Below, in pieces: positions 34,750 through 42,704 of a stretch of DNA of 64,000 nucleotides. How positions within the stretch are numbered: position 1 is the first letter of the stretch; every line of letters starts with the position of its first letter. This DNA is from an uncultured Psychrobacter sp. (GTDB lineage Bacteria > Pseudomonadota > Gammaproteobacteria > Pseudomonadales > Moraxellaceae), in assembly GCA_947489525.1 (NCBI GenBank), contig CANLDW010000001.1, forward strand, positions 620,001-684,000. Direction: 5' to 3'. The position numbers and the translations under genes were made by a program. Under the pieces are notes generated by a model that made no database searches, was not told where the DNA came from, and saw only the letters and a list, made by a program, of their open reading frames with translations.

Positions 34750-35484
34750 TTACTTGCTCAGCTTTTGTCCCACTTGCTGCCAGACTAAATCCGGTAACGT
34801 GCCTAGCGCTTTTAGCGGTAAGGTTAGCTTTTTGGGAAATTCGATAACATCCTGTCCTTCTTCGATACCATCACGAATAGCGCGGCTCGCCTGCTCAGTC
34901 GTTTGGATAAAAGGCATAGGAAAGTCGTTTTGTTTAGTCATTGGCGTATCGACAAAGCCCGGTACCACGAGACTGACTGCCACATCGTGCGGCGCGAGAC
35001 TAATCTGTAGCGTCTTCATCAAGTAGTGAATCGCCGCTTTGGAGCTTCCATAAGCTTCGGCTCGCGCAAACGGTACGTAAGCGGACGCTGAGCCCAATCC
35101 TACCAGACGACCCTTTGCAGCGATTAACTTGGGCAGCACGCCTTCAATAGCATGCGAGAGCGTCCCCATATTGACGGACATCACTTTCATAAAGGTTTCA
35201 CTATCAAAGTTTGGCATATCTAAGTACTCGCACATGCCAGCGCCGCATATTGCTAAGTCGATGTGACTGATATCGGCAAAAGCGTTAATAACCTTTTCAC
35301 GATCCATAAGATCCAGATCAATAGGCGTAGCGCCTAAGCTCTCAAGCTGTGATAAAGCCTCATCATCGCGACCAACCGCGTATACCTGATGACCCTCTAG
35401 CAGATAATCTTTAACCAATTGATAGCCGATACCAGAGGTTGCGCCGGTAATGACGATATGTTGTTTTTTTGGTAAGTCGGTCAT
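34750..35484 (-). CDS. Short-chain dehydrogenase/reductase (SDR) family protein
   Basis: NAD(P)-dependent oxidoreductase with the glycine motif TGATSGIGYQL at residues 13-23, the NAG-equivalent ICGAG, the catalytic Ser in GSASAYV and YGSSKAAIHYL (YxxxK). 244 residues is typical for a classical SDR. ATG 35484 has AAGGATAT directly upstream; the in-frame ATG at 35514 would use no good site. It is the first gene of the minus-strand lipid cluster, 62 bp before the FAD oxidoreductase, and SDR members are standard components of this conserved neighbourhood. The substrate is unknown. Confidence 0.9.
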   Translation of the reverse strand: MTDLPKKQHIVITGATSGIGYQLVKDYLLEGHQVYAVGRDDEALSQLESLGATPIDLDLMDREKVINAFADISHIDLAICGAGMCEYLDMPNFDSETFMKVMSVNMGTLSHAIEGVLPKLIAAKGRLVGLGSASAYVPFARAEAYGSSKAAIHYLMKTLQISLAPHDVAVSLVVPGFVDTPMTKQNDFPMPFIQTTEQASRAIRDGIEEGQDVIEFPKKLTLPLKALGTLPDLVWQQVGQKLSK

Positions 35485-35904
35485 GAGAGATATCCTTATA
35501 CTTTTGCGTATCATTGAGAGTGTATTTATTTGTTGTACAACTCATTGCTCTTCGTCCAGTCGCTCTTTATTATAGCTATATCCATCATAGCGAATTAGCT
35601 TTGGTTCGACATATCATTATTGTATTAACTTGACGACTTGGCTGCACAGTAACAAAGCGCGTCTTATCAGCAGCGATACCAGCTTAAACATCAGCTTAAT
35701 TCATGTTAATACGTTCTGTTACTCATACCTTGGGCGAAAGTCGCAGCCTAAACACAGACAGGTTAATAGCGGCATGCTACAATATTGTGTCACTGCAAAA
35801 ACGACTACAATTTTATGTTCAACAGACCCTAGATACGCTACAAGTTATATAATTAAGCACTATTATTAAGTCCCAATCCCACTCCAGTACCAAAAGGATC
35901 TTTT
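35485..35904. other. Divergent spacer between the SDR and aminotransferase genes
   Basis: 420 bp, must hold promoters in both directions. Nothing else could be supported: no hairpin, repeat or frame with family resemblance. The SD of the aminotransferase gene (AAAGGATC) lies at about 35894. Confidence 0.5.
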
Positions 35905-37107
35905 ATGAGCGAATTAAAACTCTCCGATCGCGTCAACAGTATCAAGCCCTCTCCGACCCTTGCTATTACTAATAAAGCCAAAGAGCTAAAAACAGCGGGC
36001 AAGGATATTATCGGTCTAGGCGCAGGCGAGCCTGACTTCGATACGCCCGAACACGTCAAAAAAGCAGCAATTGAGGCGATCAATAACGGCTTTACTAAGT
36101 ATACTGCGGTTGATGGGACGCCTGAGCTAAAAAAGGCAATCATTGATAAGTTCAAACGTGATAACGACATCAGCTATGAGATGAACGAGATCTTAGTTTC
36201 GGTCGGCGGTAAGCAGTCATTCTTTAATCTTGCCCAAGCCTTTATCAATAAAGGCGATGAGGTCATTATTCCAGCACCGTATTGGGTCAGCTATCCTGAT
36301 ATGGTCATCATCGCTGAAGGCACGCCAGTCATCGTTGAGTGCCCTGCTGAACAGGACTTTAAGATTACGCCTGCCCAGTTAGAAGACGCCATCACTGACA
36401 ACACCAAAATGCTTGTGCTCAACAGTCCTTCTAACCCAACAGGCATGATCTATACGTTAGATGAGCTAAAGGCCTTAGCTGAAGTACTCAAAAAATATCC
36501 GCACGTGTACGTTGCCTCAGACGATATGTACGAGCACATCCGCTGGACGGGCGATAAGTTCTACAATATTTTGAACGCCGCGCCTGAGCTCAAAGAGCGC
36601 GCGATTATATTAAATGGCGTCTCAAAAGCCTACGCGATGACTGGCTGGCGTATTGGTTACGCAGGCGGCCCTGCCAAGTTGATTGGCGCGATGAAAAAAG
36701 TGCAGTCGCAATCGACCTCTTGCCCGACCTCAATCAGCCAAGTTGCCGCAACTGCAGCAATCAGCGGTGATCAAAGTGTGCTTGAGCCTATGGTCAAAGC
36801 CTTTGAGCAGCGCTGTGACCTAGTAGTCGATGGCTTAAATGCCATCAAAGGTATCACCTGCCTACGTCCCGATGGCGCATTTTACGTTTATCCTAATATC
36901 AAGCCTTTGATCAAAGCCGCTGGCCTCTCGTCTTGCACTGAGTTCTCAGAATGGCTACTTGATAAAGTAGGCGTTGCCGTGGTTCCAGGCGATGCGTTCG
37001 GTCTTGGTGGTTATATGCGTATCTCGTATGCCACCGATGAAGCGACGCTAAAAGATGCCTTGTCACGTATCGAAAAAGCCGTCGCTGATTTGGATGTTGC
37101 TGAATAG
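35905..37107 (+). CDS. Pyridoxal-phosphate aminotransferase, class I (aspartate aminotransferase type)
   Basis: Cytoplasmic aminotransferase of subgroup Ib, which moves the amino group between aspartate (or aromatic amino acids) and 2-oxoglutarate. The PLP lysine is K241 in NGVSKAYAMTGWRIGYAGGP; the aspartate pairing with the pyridine is in SDDMYEHI; SPSNPTG binds the cofactor, and the N-terminal LGAGEPDFDTPEHV is that of bacterial Ib AspC proteins. 400 residues is typical. It stands alone between a divergent SDR gene and its own terminator. Whether aspartate or prephenate/aromatic substrates dominate is not decidable from motifs alone. Confidence 0.93.
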   Translation: MSELKLSDRVNSIKPSPTLAITNKAKELKTAGKDIIGLGAGEPDFDTPEHVKKAAIEAINNGFTKYTAVDGTPELKKAIIDKFKRDNDISYEMNEILVSVGGKQSFFNLAQAFINKGDEVIIPAPYWVSYPDMVIIAEGTPVIVECPAEQDFKITPAQLEDAITDNTKMLVLNSPSNPTGMIYTLDELKALAEVLKKYPHVYVASDDMYEHIRWTGDKFYNILNAAPELKERAIILNGVSKAYAMTGWRIGYAGGPAKLIGAMKKVQSQSTSCPTSISQVAATAAISGDQSVLEPMVKAFEQRCDLVVDGLNAIKGITCLRPDGAFYVYPNIKPLIKAAGLSSCTEFSEWLLDKVGVAVVPGDAFGLGGYMRISYATDEATLKDALSRIEKAVADLDVAE

Positions 37108-37154
37108 ATAGCGTCTTATTACGTGTAGATCTATCGCTATCGTTTGCTTGATAA

Positions 37155-37185
37155 AAGGACACTCCGTATTGAGTGTCCTTTTTTT
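37155..37185 (+). terminator. Rho-independent terminator after the aminotransferase
   Basis: Stem AAGGACACTC/GAGTGTCCTT with a 6-base loop and seven T residues. Confidence 0.92.
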
Positions 37186-37267
37186 GATGATAAAGCGTGC
37201 TTTAGACGATTAAGCTTGTACTTAAAACTTTTATGACCGTTACTATCCTTGATATATCAAAAAACGC

Positions 37268-37295
37268 TTGACCTATTTTTTATCTTTGTTAGAAT
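37268..37295 (+). promoter_or_regulatory. Sigma70-type promoter of tRNA-Asn copy 1
   Basis: TTGACC at 37268-37273 and TAGAAT at 37290-37295, spacing 16, followed by a GC-rich ACGCCCC discriminator as in stringently controlled stable-RNA promoters. Confidence 0.75.
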
Positions 37296-37358
37296 ACGCC
37301 CCACTTAGCGGTAACTGAATGCGCTAAGTATGCGTTAGGTTAGACCTTTCGCTTTTAT

Positions 37359-37434
37359 TCCTCAATAGCTCAGTTGGTAGAGCGTCGGACTGTTAATCCG
37401 TGTGTCCCTGGTTCGAGCCCAGGTTGAGGAGCCA
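37359..37434 (+). tRNA. tRNA-Asn (anticodon GTT), copy 1
   Basis: 76 nt with encoded CCA. Acceptor stem TCCTCAA/TTGAGGA, D-loop AGCTCAGTTGGTAGAGC, anticodon loop CTGTTAATC and T-loop GGTTCGAGCCC. Identical to the copy at 40784. Confidence 0.98.
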
Positions 37435-37486
37435 TATTTTAGTATGTTTGTTGAATCTTTTGATTCGTTTATGGCGTATGCCAAGA

Positions 37487-37514
37487 CCCTCATCGCTTTG
37501 ATGGGGGTTTTTTT
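37487..37514 (+). terminator. Terminator of tRNA-Asn copy 1
   Basis: Stem CCCTCATC/GATGGGGG with one G-U pair, 5-base loop and seven T residues. Confidence 0.85.
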
Positions 37515-37682
37515 ATGTCTACAATTTCTATGATCTTGTTTATCAGCACTAAATAAACTGTTTGTCTTTTAATACTTATAGCCCCTCGATTCTGCTATAA
37601 AAAATAACTTTTATCGTGTTTTTTTATGTCATTTAAGCTACACTGTTACTAATTGTATAACTAATGTTGATTATATTAAACT

Positions 37683-38339
37683 ATGTGGCAACTCTTTGAT
37701 ACGCCTGCTTTTGCACCTTTTGTCATCGCAGGTTTTGTACTTCTTATTTTATTACTGGTTGAAATACTAAGCTTTGTAAGTGGCGGTGTAAGTGGATTTT
37801 TAGATAACCTGTTGCCCGACTCGCTTGTGGATGCTGATGTCAGTGTGAATGATAGCAGCAATGTCAGTTTAGGTTTAAGAGCACTAGATTGGTTATACGT
37901 GGGTCGTATTCCTACCATGATACTGCTTATCTTATTTATCGCCAGCTTCTGTATTACAGGCTTTGCCGTGCAGCTACTTGCCGTTTCCGTGCTCGGTCAG
38001 TATATCAGCCCTTGGCTTGCCAGCCTCGATGCTTTTGTTATTAGCATTCCTATGTTAAAGGCATTCGCCTCACTCCTCTACCCTATCTTGCCGCGAGATG
38101 AGACCAGCGCTGTAAGCGGCGACTCATTAGTCGGCAAGCCCGCCTACATCGTCCTCGGTCAAGCCAGTTTTGGTTACGCGGCGCAGGCTAAGGTTATCGA
38201 TGAATACGGACAACATCATTACATCATGATAGAGCCCGATCCTGAGCAGCAAGACGCGATTGATATGACCCTCACTGCTGACGATAAGCTTATGATCACG
38301 CAAAAAATTGGCGAGCGTTATTTGGTTAAAAAACTCTAG
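37683..38339 (+). CDS. YqiJ-like OB-fold membrane protein (NfeD-related partner of flotillin)
   Basis: The family is the membrane partner of the YqiK-type flotillin. Three hydrophobic segments are seen (FVIAGFVLLILLLVEILSFV, MILLILFIASFCITGFAVQLL, and a region around SPWLASLDAFVISIPMLKAF), then a C-terminal beta-rich domain of about 70 residues with GKPAYIVLGQASFGYAAQAKV, the OB-fold signature of NfeD/YqiJ proteins. In E. coli yqiJ and yqiK are adjacent, and the same order is kept here with a 213-bp spacer that includes a repeat. The pair organises membrane microdomains and is linked to cell-envelope stress; the exact task is not known. Start ATG 37683; no strong SD. Confidence 0.85.
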   Translation: MWQLFDTPAFAPFVIAGFVLLILLLVEILSFVSGGVSGFLDNLLPDSLVDADVSVNDSSNVSLGLRALDWLYVGRIPTMILLILFIASFCITGFAVQLLAVSVLGQYISPWLASLDAFVISIPMLKAFASLLYPILPRDETSAVSGDSLVGKPAYIVLGQASFGYAAQAKVIDEYGQHHYIMIEPDPEQQDAIDMTLTADDKLMITQKIGERYLVKKL

Positions 38340-38480
38340 CCTAGTTATAAAAGCATAATCATAGTCATAAAAGGTAGCGCGTAAAAGCTGGACTGTAAAA
38401 TCTAAAAAATATAAGCATCACGCTATTTTTATTAAAAGGCAATATTACAACTGATTGTAATGAACCGCCCAAGCGCTCAA

Positions 38481-38540
38481 TTTGAGCATGTAACCTTTGA
38501 GCATGTAACCTTTGAGCATGTAACCTTTGAACACATAATT
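38481..38540 (+). repeat. 15-bp tandem repeat in the flotillin leader (three perfect units, one diverged)
   Basis: TTTGAGCATGTAACC at 38481, 38496 and 38511, then TTTGAACACATAATT at 38526, ending 12 bases before the flotillin start codon. Each perfect unit contains ATG directly followed by TAA, a start-stop pair. Confidence 0.95.
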
Positions 38541-38552
38541 TTGAGGACTGTT

Positions 38553-40550
38553 ATGGACACTTTGATCTATTGGTTAATTATCGCTGGCGTTATAGTCATC
38601 ACCTTACTGATCATCGCTTTTATCTTAACTCGGCTGTATACGCGAGCGAGCAAGGAAGTCTCGTTTGTACGTACCGGTATGGGCGGTGAGAGTGTCATTC
38701 TAAATGGCGGCGCGTTTGTGCTCCCTGTATTGCACGAGGTCATCCCCGTCAATATGAACACCCTACGTTTAGAGGTGCGCCGTGCAGATAACGAAGCGCT
38801 CATTACCAAAGATCGCATGCGCGTCGATGTCAAGGCAGAATTTTATGTCCGCGTACGTCCGCTCAAAGAGTCAATCGCTACAGCAGCGCAAACGCTGGGC
38901 ATGAAAACGATGGCGCCAGGTGAGCTCAAAGATCTGGTCGAAGGTAAATTCGTTGATGCGCTACGTGCGGTCGCCGCTGAGATGCAAATGGAAGAGTTGC
39001 ATGAGAAACGCGTTGATTTTGTCCAGCGGGTACAGCGCGCTGTCTCAGAGGACCTGGCAAAGAACGGTCTTGAGCTTGAGACCGTCTCGCTCACCGGCCT
39101 GGATCAGACTAAGTTTGAATACTTTAATCCGCAAAATGCTTTTGATGCTGAGGGTATGACGCGTCTGACTAAGACCATTCAGGATCGCTTGAAGCTACGT
39201 AATGATATCGAGCAAGAGACTGACCTTGCGATCAAAACCAAAAACCTAGAAGCTGAGCGTAGCCGTATCAATATTGTGCGCGAAGAAGAATACGCCAAGC
39301 TTGAACAGGAGCGCGAAATCTCAATCCGCCGCGCCGAACAGGCGTCTAACATTGCCACCGAAGAGAGCATGAAAGAGCGCGAAGCTGAAGAGGCAAAAAT
39401 TGCCGCCCAGCGTGAAATTGATCTCAAACGCATTAATGCTGAGCGCGATACCAAAAACCAAGACATCATCAAAGAGCAATCACTTGCGCAGGCCAATATT
39501 GAGCGTCAAAAAGCTATTGAGCTGGCTGAACAAGAGCGTCAGATCGCGGTTGCCGAAAAGTCGCGTTCAGAGTCTGTTGCGAAGTCTGAAGCCGACAAAG
39601 CTCGCGCCCTCGCTGTACAACAAGCAGAAAACGTCACCACCGTGCGTGAGCGTGAGATCGCCGAGCGTGCCAAAGCGGTGCAGTTGATTAAAGCAACAGA
39701 AGAAGCCGAAAAAGACGCGATCGATGTCAAAGTCGCGGCGCAGGCTGAGAAGCAAGCCGCTGCCGATAGAGCGGAAGCCGTCCGTATTGAGGCGCAAGCA
39801 GGCGCTGATAAGCAGCGTCTAAGTGCACAAGGTGAGGCGGATGCGCAGCTGGTTATTGCCAATGCAAAAGCTGAGCAGTACCGCGTTGAGGCTGAGGGTC
39901 AAGAAGCCATCAACAACGCAGCGAACATGCTCTCACAGCAGCAAATCGATATGCAGATTCGCCTAGCCTTGCTTGAGCGTTTGCCTGCAATCATCGCTGA
40001 ATCAGTAAAACCGATCCAGAATATCGATGGTATCAAAATTCTACAAGTGGGCGGTAGCGGCGCTAATATGTTAGGCGGTCATAGTCATGGCAGTATAGGC
40101 GATACTCAAAGCTCATCTGGTAACTCTTTAGCCGACGATATGGTCAGCTCGGCGCTGCGCTACCGTAGTCAAGCACCACTTATAGATCATCTGCTCGGCG
40201 AGCTGGGACTCGCAGGCGGCGGAGATATCAATGCGCTTACTGGCGCGTTGGTGGATGGGCAGTTTAGTCCAGCGGGCACTACGAGCAAAACTGCACAGCA
40301 CTCAAACACGGCTAGCTCTACTAATAACAATGAGCAAAGCTCTAGTAATGAGACGATGTCTCGCGAGCCTGTCAGTGCCAATATGCATGAGGTTGAGCTG
40401 CCCGCTGCGGTGAACAGACGCGTGAATAAAGCTATAGATAAGGCTGATGCTAGTGTGCCAGCAGCGACTACTACCCATCAGCAGCAAGCGCCAACTCAAA
40501 ATCCGCCACAGGTTAAGCAAACGGTTAAACCGCCAAGCTCAGACGAGTAA
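38553..40550 (+). CDS. Flotillin family protein (YqiK-like)
   Basis: SPFH/prohibitin-superfamily scaffold protein of membrane microdomains. After the N-terminal helix LIYWLIIAGVIVITLLIIAFIL come the SPFH domain (VRTGMGGESVILNGGAFVLPVLHEV, RMRVDVKAEFYVRV) and a long coiled coil (about residues 210-430) rich in Glu, Ala, Arg and Lys with many QAEAERxx-type units. The conserved flotillin end (ANMLSQQQIDMQIRLALLERLPAIIAESVKPI region) follows, then an unusually long Ser/Thr/Asn/Gln-rich tail of about 130 residues. ATG 38553 is preceded by TTGAGGAC; the longer frame from 38460 would translate the tandem repeat as FEHVT units and is not supported by an SD. YqiJ partner upstream. Confidence 0.94.
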   Translation: MDTLIYWLIIAGVIVITLLIIAFILTRLYTRASKEVSFVRTGMGGESVILNGGAFVLPVLHEVIPVNMNTLRLEVRRADNEALITKDRMRVDVKAEFYVRVRPLKESIATAAQTLGMKTMAPGELKDLVEGKFVDALRAVAAEMQMEELHEKRVDFVQRVQRAVSEDLAKNGLELETVSLTGLDQTKFEYFNPQNAFDAEGMTRLTKTIQDRLKLRNDIEQETDLAIKTKNLEAERSRINIVREEEYAKLEQEREISIRRAEQASNIATEESMKEREAEEAKIAAQREIDLKRINAERDTKNQDIIKEQSLAQANIERQKAIELAEQERQIAVAEKSRSESVAKSEADKARALAVQQAENVTTVREREIAERAKAVQLIKATEEAEKDAIDVKVAAQAEKQAAADRAEAVRIEAQAGADKQRLSAQGEADAQLVIANAKAEQYRVEAEGQEAINNAANMLSQQQIDMQIRLALLERLPAIIAESVKPIQNIDGIKILQVGGSGANMLGGHSHGSIGDTQSSSGNSLADDMVSSALRYRSQAPLIDHLLGELGLAGGGDINALTGALVDGQFSPAGTTSKTAQHSNTASSTNNNEQSSSNETMSREPVSANMHEVELPAAVNRRVNKAIDKADASVPAATTTHQQQAPTQNPPQVKQTVKPPSSDE

Positions 40551-40594
40551 GATCTTGCGTTTAAGTAAATAAGTAATCTTATAAGATCAACATA

Positions 40595-40625
40595 ACGCGT
40601 CTTTATCAGTAAAGGCGCGTTTTTT
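40595..40625 (+). terminator. Rho-independent terminator after flotillin
   Basis: 11-bp stem ACGCGTCTTTA/TAAAGGCGCGT with one G-U pair, 4-base loop and six T residues. Confidence 0.92.
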
Positions 40626-40682
40626 GTATGCTTGAATATGATAAAAATGTGAATAAATTGCTCAAAAAATCACACATCAAGG

Positions 40683-40711
40683 TTGACAGCTCATGATGAC
40701 TTGGCTAAAAT
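40683..40711 (+). promoter_or_regulatory. Sigma70-type promoter of tRNA-Asn copy 2
   Basis: TTGACA at 40683-40688 and TAAAAT at 40706-40711, spacing 17, followed by GTGCCCCAC, the same GC-rich discriminator type as at copy 1. Confidence 0.85.
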
Positions 40712-40783
40712 GTGCCCCACGTAACGCAAACATAGTAAGTATTCATTCGCTTACCTTATATATGTAGCCTTACGACCAGCTAT

Positions 40784-40859
40784 TCCTCAATAGCTCAGTT
40801 GGTAGAGCGTCGGACTGTTAATCCGTGTGTCCCTGGTTCGAGCCCAGGTTGAGGAGCCA
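40784..40859 (+). tRNA. tRNA-Asn (anticodon GTT), copy 2
   Basis: 76 nt with encoded CCA, identical to the gene at 37359-37434, and followed by the same ATATTT. Anticodon loop CTGTTAATC. Confidence 0.98.
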
Positions 40860-40871
40860 TATTTAAAGAAG

Positions 40872-40900
40872 CCTTCATCACTATTGATGGAGGTTTTTTT
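40872..40900 (+). terminator. Terminator of tRNA-Asn copy 2
   Basis: Stem CCTTCATC/GATGGAGG with G-U pairs, 6-base loop and seven T residues. It is related to the terminator of copy 1. Confidence 0.85.
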
Positions 40901-41076
40901 ATGGTTATCTGTTTTGTTATGCTTTAGATACCTTGAATACTTTTAAATAGGTACTGTTTATTATGAGCGCCTTGGTGTTCATTTGCGTCTTTTTGTTGTA
41001 TGGTAAGTACATTAGCCTTAGCTTGAGTAAGGTATATTGTTATTTTATTTTTGCTCATTAACTCTAGTGATTGATT

Positions 41077-41406
41077 ATGATACCTGTCCGTATAAAAAAT
41101 AAGTTCTCAGACCATCCGCAAAAGATTACGCGTCCAGTTAGCATCCGCTTGTCTGAAGAGATGATTGCCATGCTCGAATCCACCTCAGCAGAGCTGGGCT
41201 TTAAGCGTATTCAAGGTCTGATTCGTCTGTATATTCGTCAAGGTCTTGACCGCGATAATCAAGACTACACATTAGCGCATGATGAGATGTTCATTGAGAC
41301 GCTGCGCAAGCGCGGGGTCAGCCAGCGCATTATTGATGAGGCTATCGTTGTCACTCATAATAACAGCATCACTCATCCGCTATCTGAGCTGCAAGATGAT
41401 GATTAG
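41077..41406 (+). CDS. Small protein with ribbon-helix-helix-like segment, 109 aa
   Basis: No family is recognised with certainty. The N-terminal part (KITRPVSIRLSEEMIAMLESTSAELGFKRIQGLIRLYIRQGL, given in pieces: RPVSIRLSEEMIAML and RIQGLIRLYIRQGLDR) has the beta-strand plus two-helix pattern of CopG/MetJ-type ribbon-helix-helix DNA-binding proteins, including the SIRLSEEM strand. The C-terminal half is helical and acidic (ELQDDD end). No toxin gene lies beside it, so it is not an obvious antitoxin; it may be a stand-alone regulator. Start ATG 41077 is chosen over an in-frame TTG at 41071. Followed by a strong terminator, so it is transcribed alone. Confidence 0.75.
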   Translation: MIPVRIKNKFSDHPQKITRPVSIRLSEEMIAMLESTSAELGFKRIQGLIRLYIRQGLDRDNQDYTLAHDEMFIETLRKRGVSQRIIDEAIVVTHNNSITHPLSELQDDD

Positions 41407-41502
41407 TCATAGCCTGCAAGTGATTCCAGATTAAATATCTTTATCTAGCTGATATTTATCTAGCTACTGTATATGTTACAAGAATATTTAAGCGGATAGA
41501 AG

Positions 41503-41538
41503 AGAACAAGCCTATAACCTAGTGCTTGTTCTTTTTTT
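41503..41538 (+). terminator. Rho-independent terminator after the RHH-like gene
   Basis: 9-bp stem AGAACAAGC/GCTTGTTCT, 12-base loop and seven T residues. Confidence 0.92.
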
Positions 41539-41659
41539 GTCTTAGCATTTTTCTTTGCACTTGTACAATAATTAATGAGAATTAAGCGCACAGCTGCGTA
41601 AAACACGGTATATTAAACAGGAGACTATAGATTTATAAGCGTGTATAAGGAGGGGTACA

Positions 41660-42391
41660 ATGATAGGTTTTCATCCGCGTTTAAATACTGCTGTCCTCTT
41701 AACGGTGATATTAGCAGCGCTACCACTTATCAGTAGCTGCGATATGATACAAGGCGACCCAACCGAGCAGACGATTCCTACTGATTCTGATCAATGGCAG
41801 CAAAAACTTGGCGATACCTTTGAGCAGTTGCCTGAGGCAGATAGACAGGTTCTTAGCCGCTATATGCTGCGTATGAAGCTAAGCGAGGCGTACGAGTCAG
41901 GCGCGATGCCGCGTACCACGATTAAGCAAGCGTTAGTACAGCAGCGCGAATACGAGCGCTTGCATCCCAATAACCCTACCGGCGAAAAAAGCCCTGTAGT
42001 CTCAAATCAGCCTAATAGCTTAAGCGCCCAGACTTATCCTGTCGCTTTGCTGCCTGTTAAGACGAGCGACACCGATAGTCTCAACCAAGTTAAACTACAA
42101 TTTATGCTCTCTAATCATGGCGATAGTCCCATTCAGAGCTTTGAAGGGACACTACTTATGAAAGATAAAAATCTAGCAACCGGTAAAGCCTTTGATGTAC
42201 CGCTCATTGAATTCGATCCTGCAATTAGACCTGAGCAGTCAGGCAAGGTCGTGATCGATAGCAGTATCGAAGACATTAATGTTATGCGTGCCATCAGAAA
42301 TAGGCAAGATATGAGGATAGAGATCAGCGAAGGTACGATCAACTTAGAAAACGGCGAAACGATTGAATTTACTACTCCGCTTATCGACTAA
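41660..42391 (+). CDS. Hypothetical lipoprotein, 243 aa
   Basis: A type II signal peptide is visible: hydrophobic LNTAVLLTVILAALPL followed by the lipobox ISSC, giving a mature protein that begins CDMIQGDPTEQ. The N-terminal part has a helical DTFEQLPEADRQVLSRYMLRMKLSEAYESG segment; the C-terminal 110 residues look like a beta-sandwich (LNQVKLQFMLSNHGDSPIQSFEGTLLM, then KVVIDSSIEDINVMRAIR), similar to FxLYD-like or DUF-type immunoglobulin folds in other bacterial lipoproteins. No family can be named with confidence. The Shine-Dalgarno AAGGAGG is excellent, 8 bases before ATG 41660. The gene is followed by a terminator shared with the tRNA-Ser on the other strand. Confidence 0.85.
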   Translation: MIGFHPRLNTAVLLTVILAALPLISSCDMIQGDPTEQTIPTDSDQWQQKLGDTFEQLPEADRQVLSRYMLRMKLSEAYESGAMPRTTIKQALVQQREYERLHPNNPTGEKSPVVSNQPNSLSAQTYPVALLPVKTSDTDSLNQVKLQFMLSNHGDSPIQSFEGTLLMKDKNLATGKAFDVPLIEFDPAIRPEQSGKVVIDSSIEDINVMRAIRNRQDMRIEISEGTINLENGETIEFTTPLID

Positions 42392-42517
42392 TTGATTTAA
42401 TACCTAGTAACAGTTTACAACTCACTAAGAGCGTAAAAAGAGTGTATTGTAAAGAACGTAGACACAACGTAGACACCAGGTTATACCGTCTACTTATCTT
42501 AATATAAAAGATCATAA

Positions 42518-42552
42518 AAAAACCTCAAACGCTAAGCATTTGAGGTTTTTTG
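42518..42552. terminator. Bidirectional terminator between the lipoprotein gene and tRNA-Ser
   Basis: 12-bp stem AAAAACCTCAAA/TTTGAGGTTTTT (42518-42529 with 42539-42550) with a 9-base loop; A- and T-tracts on both sides suit both directions. Confidence 0.9.
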
Positions 42553-42556
42553 TATT

Positions 42557-42647
42557 TGGCGGAGACGGAGAGATTCGAACTCTCGAAGGGCTATGAACCC
42601 TTGCCGGTTTTCAAGACCGGTGCATTCAACCGCTCTGCCACGTCTCC
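42557..42647 (-). tRNA. tRNA-Ser (anticodon TGA)
   Basis: 91 nt with encoded CCA and a long variable arm. Acceptor stem GGAGACG/CGTCTCC, anticodon loop CTTGAAA, T-loop GAGTTCGAATCTC. It reads UCN serine codons, mainly UCA. Confidence 0.97.
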
Positions 42648-42658
42648 ATAGGTGCATC

Positions 42659-42686
42659 ATTATAGCGATATGAAACGAGAATGCAA
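42659..42686 (-). promoter_or_regulatory. Sigma70-type promoter of tRNA-Ser
   Basis: On the minus strand TTGCAT (42686-42681), 16-bp spacer, TATAAT (42664-42659), about 11 bases before the tRNA 5' end. Confidence 0.8.
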
Positions 42687-42704
42687 GAGAATCAGTCAAA
42701 AAAG

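Noticed and set aside
38481-38540. Possible CRISPR-like array
   Set aside because: Units are directly adjacent 15-mers without spacers and no cas gene is present.
38460-38552. N-terminal extension of flotillin with FEHVT repeats
   Set aside because: No SD before 38460, while ATG 38553 has one; the repeat is better read as untranslated leader.
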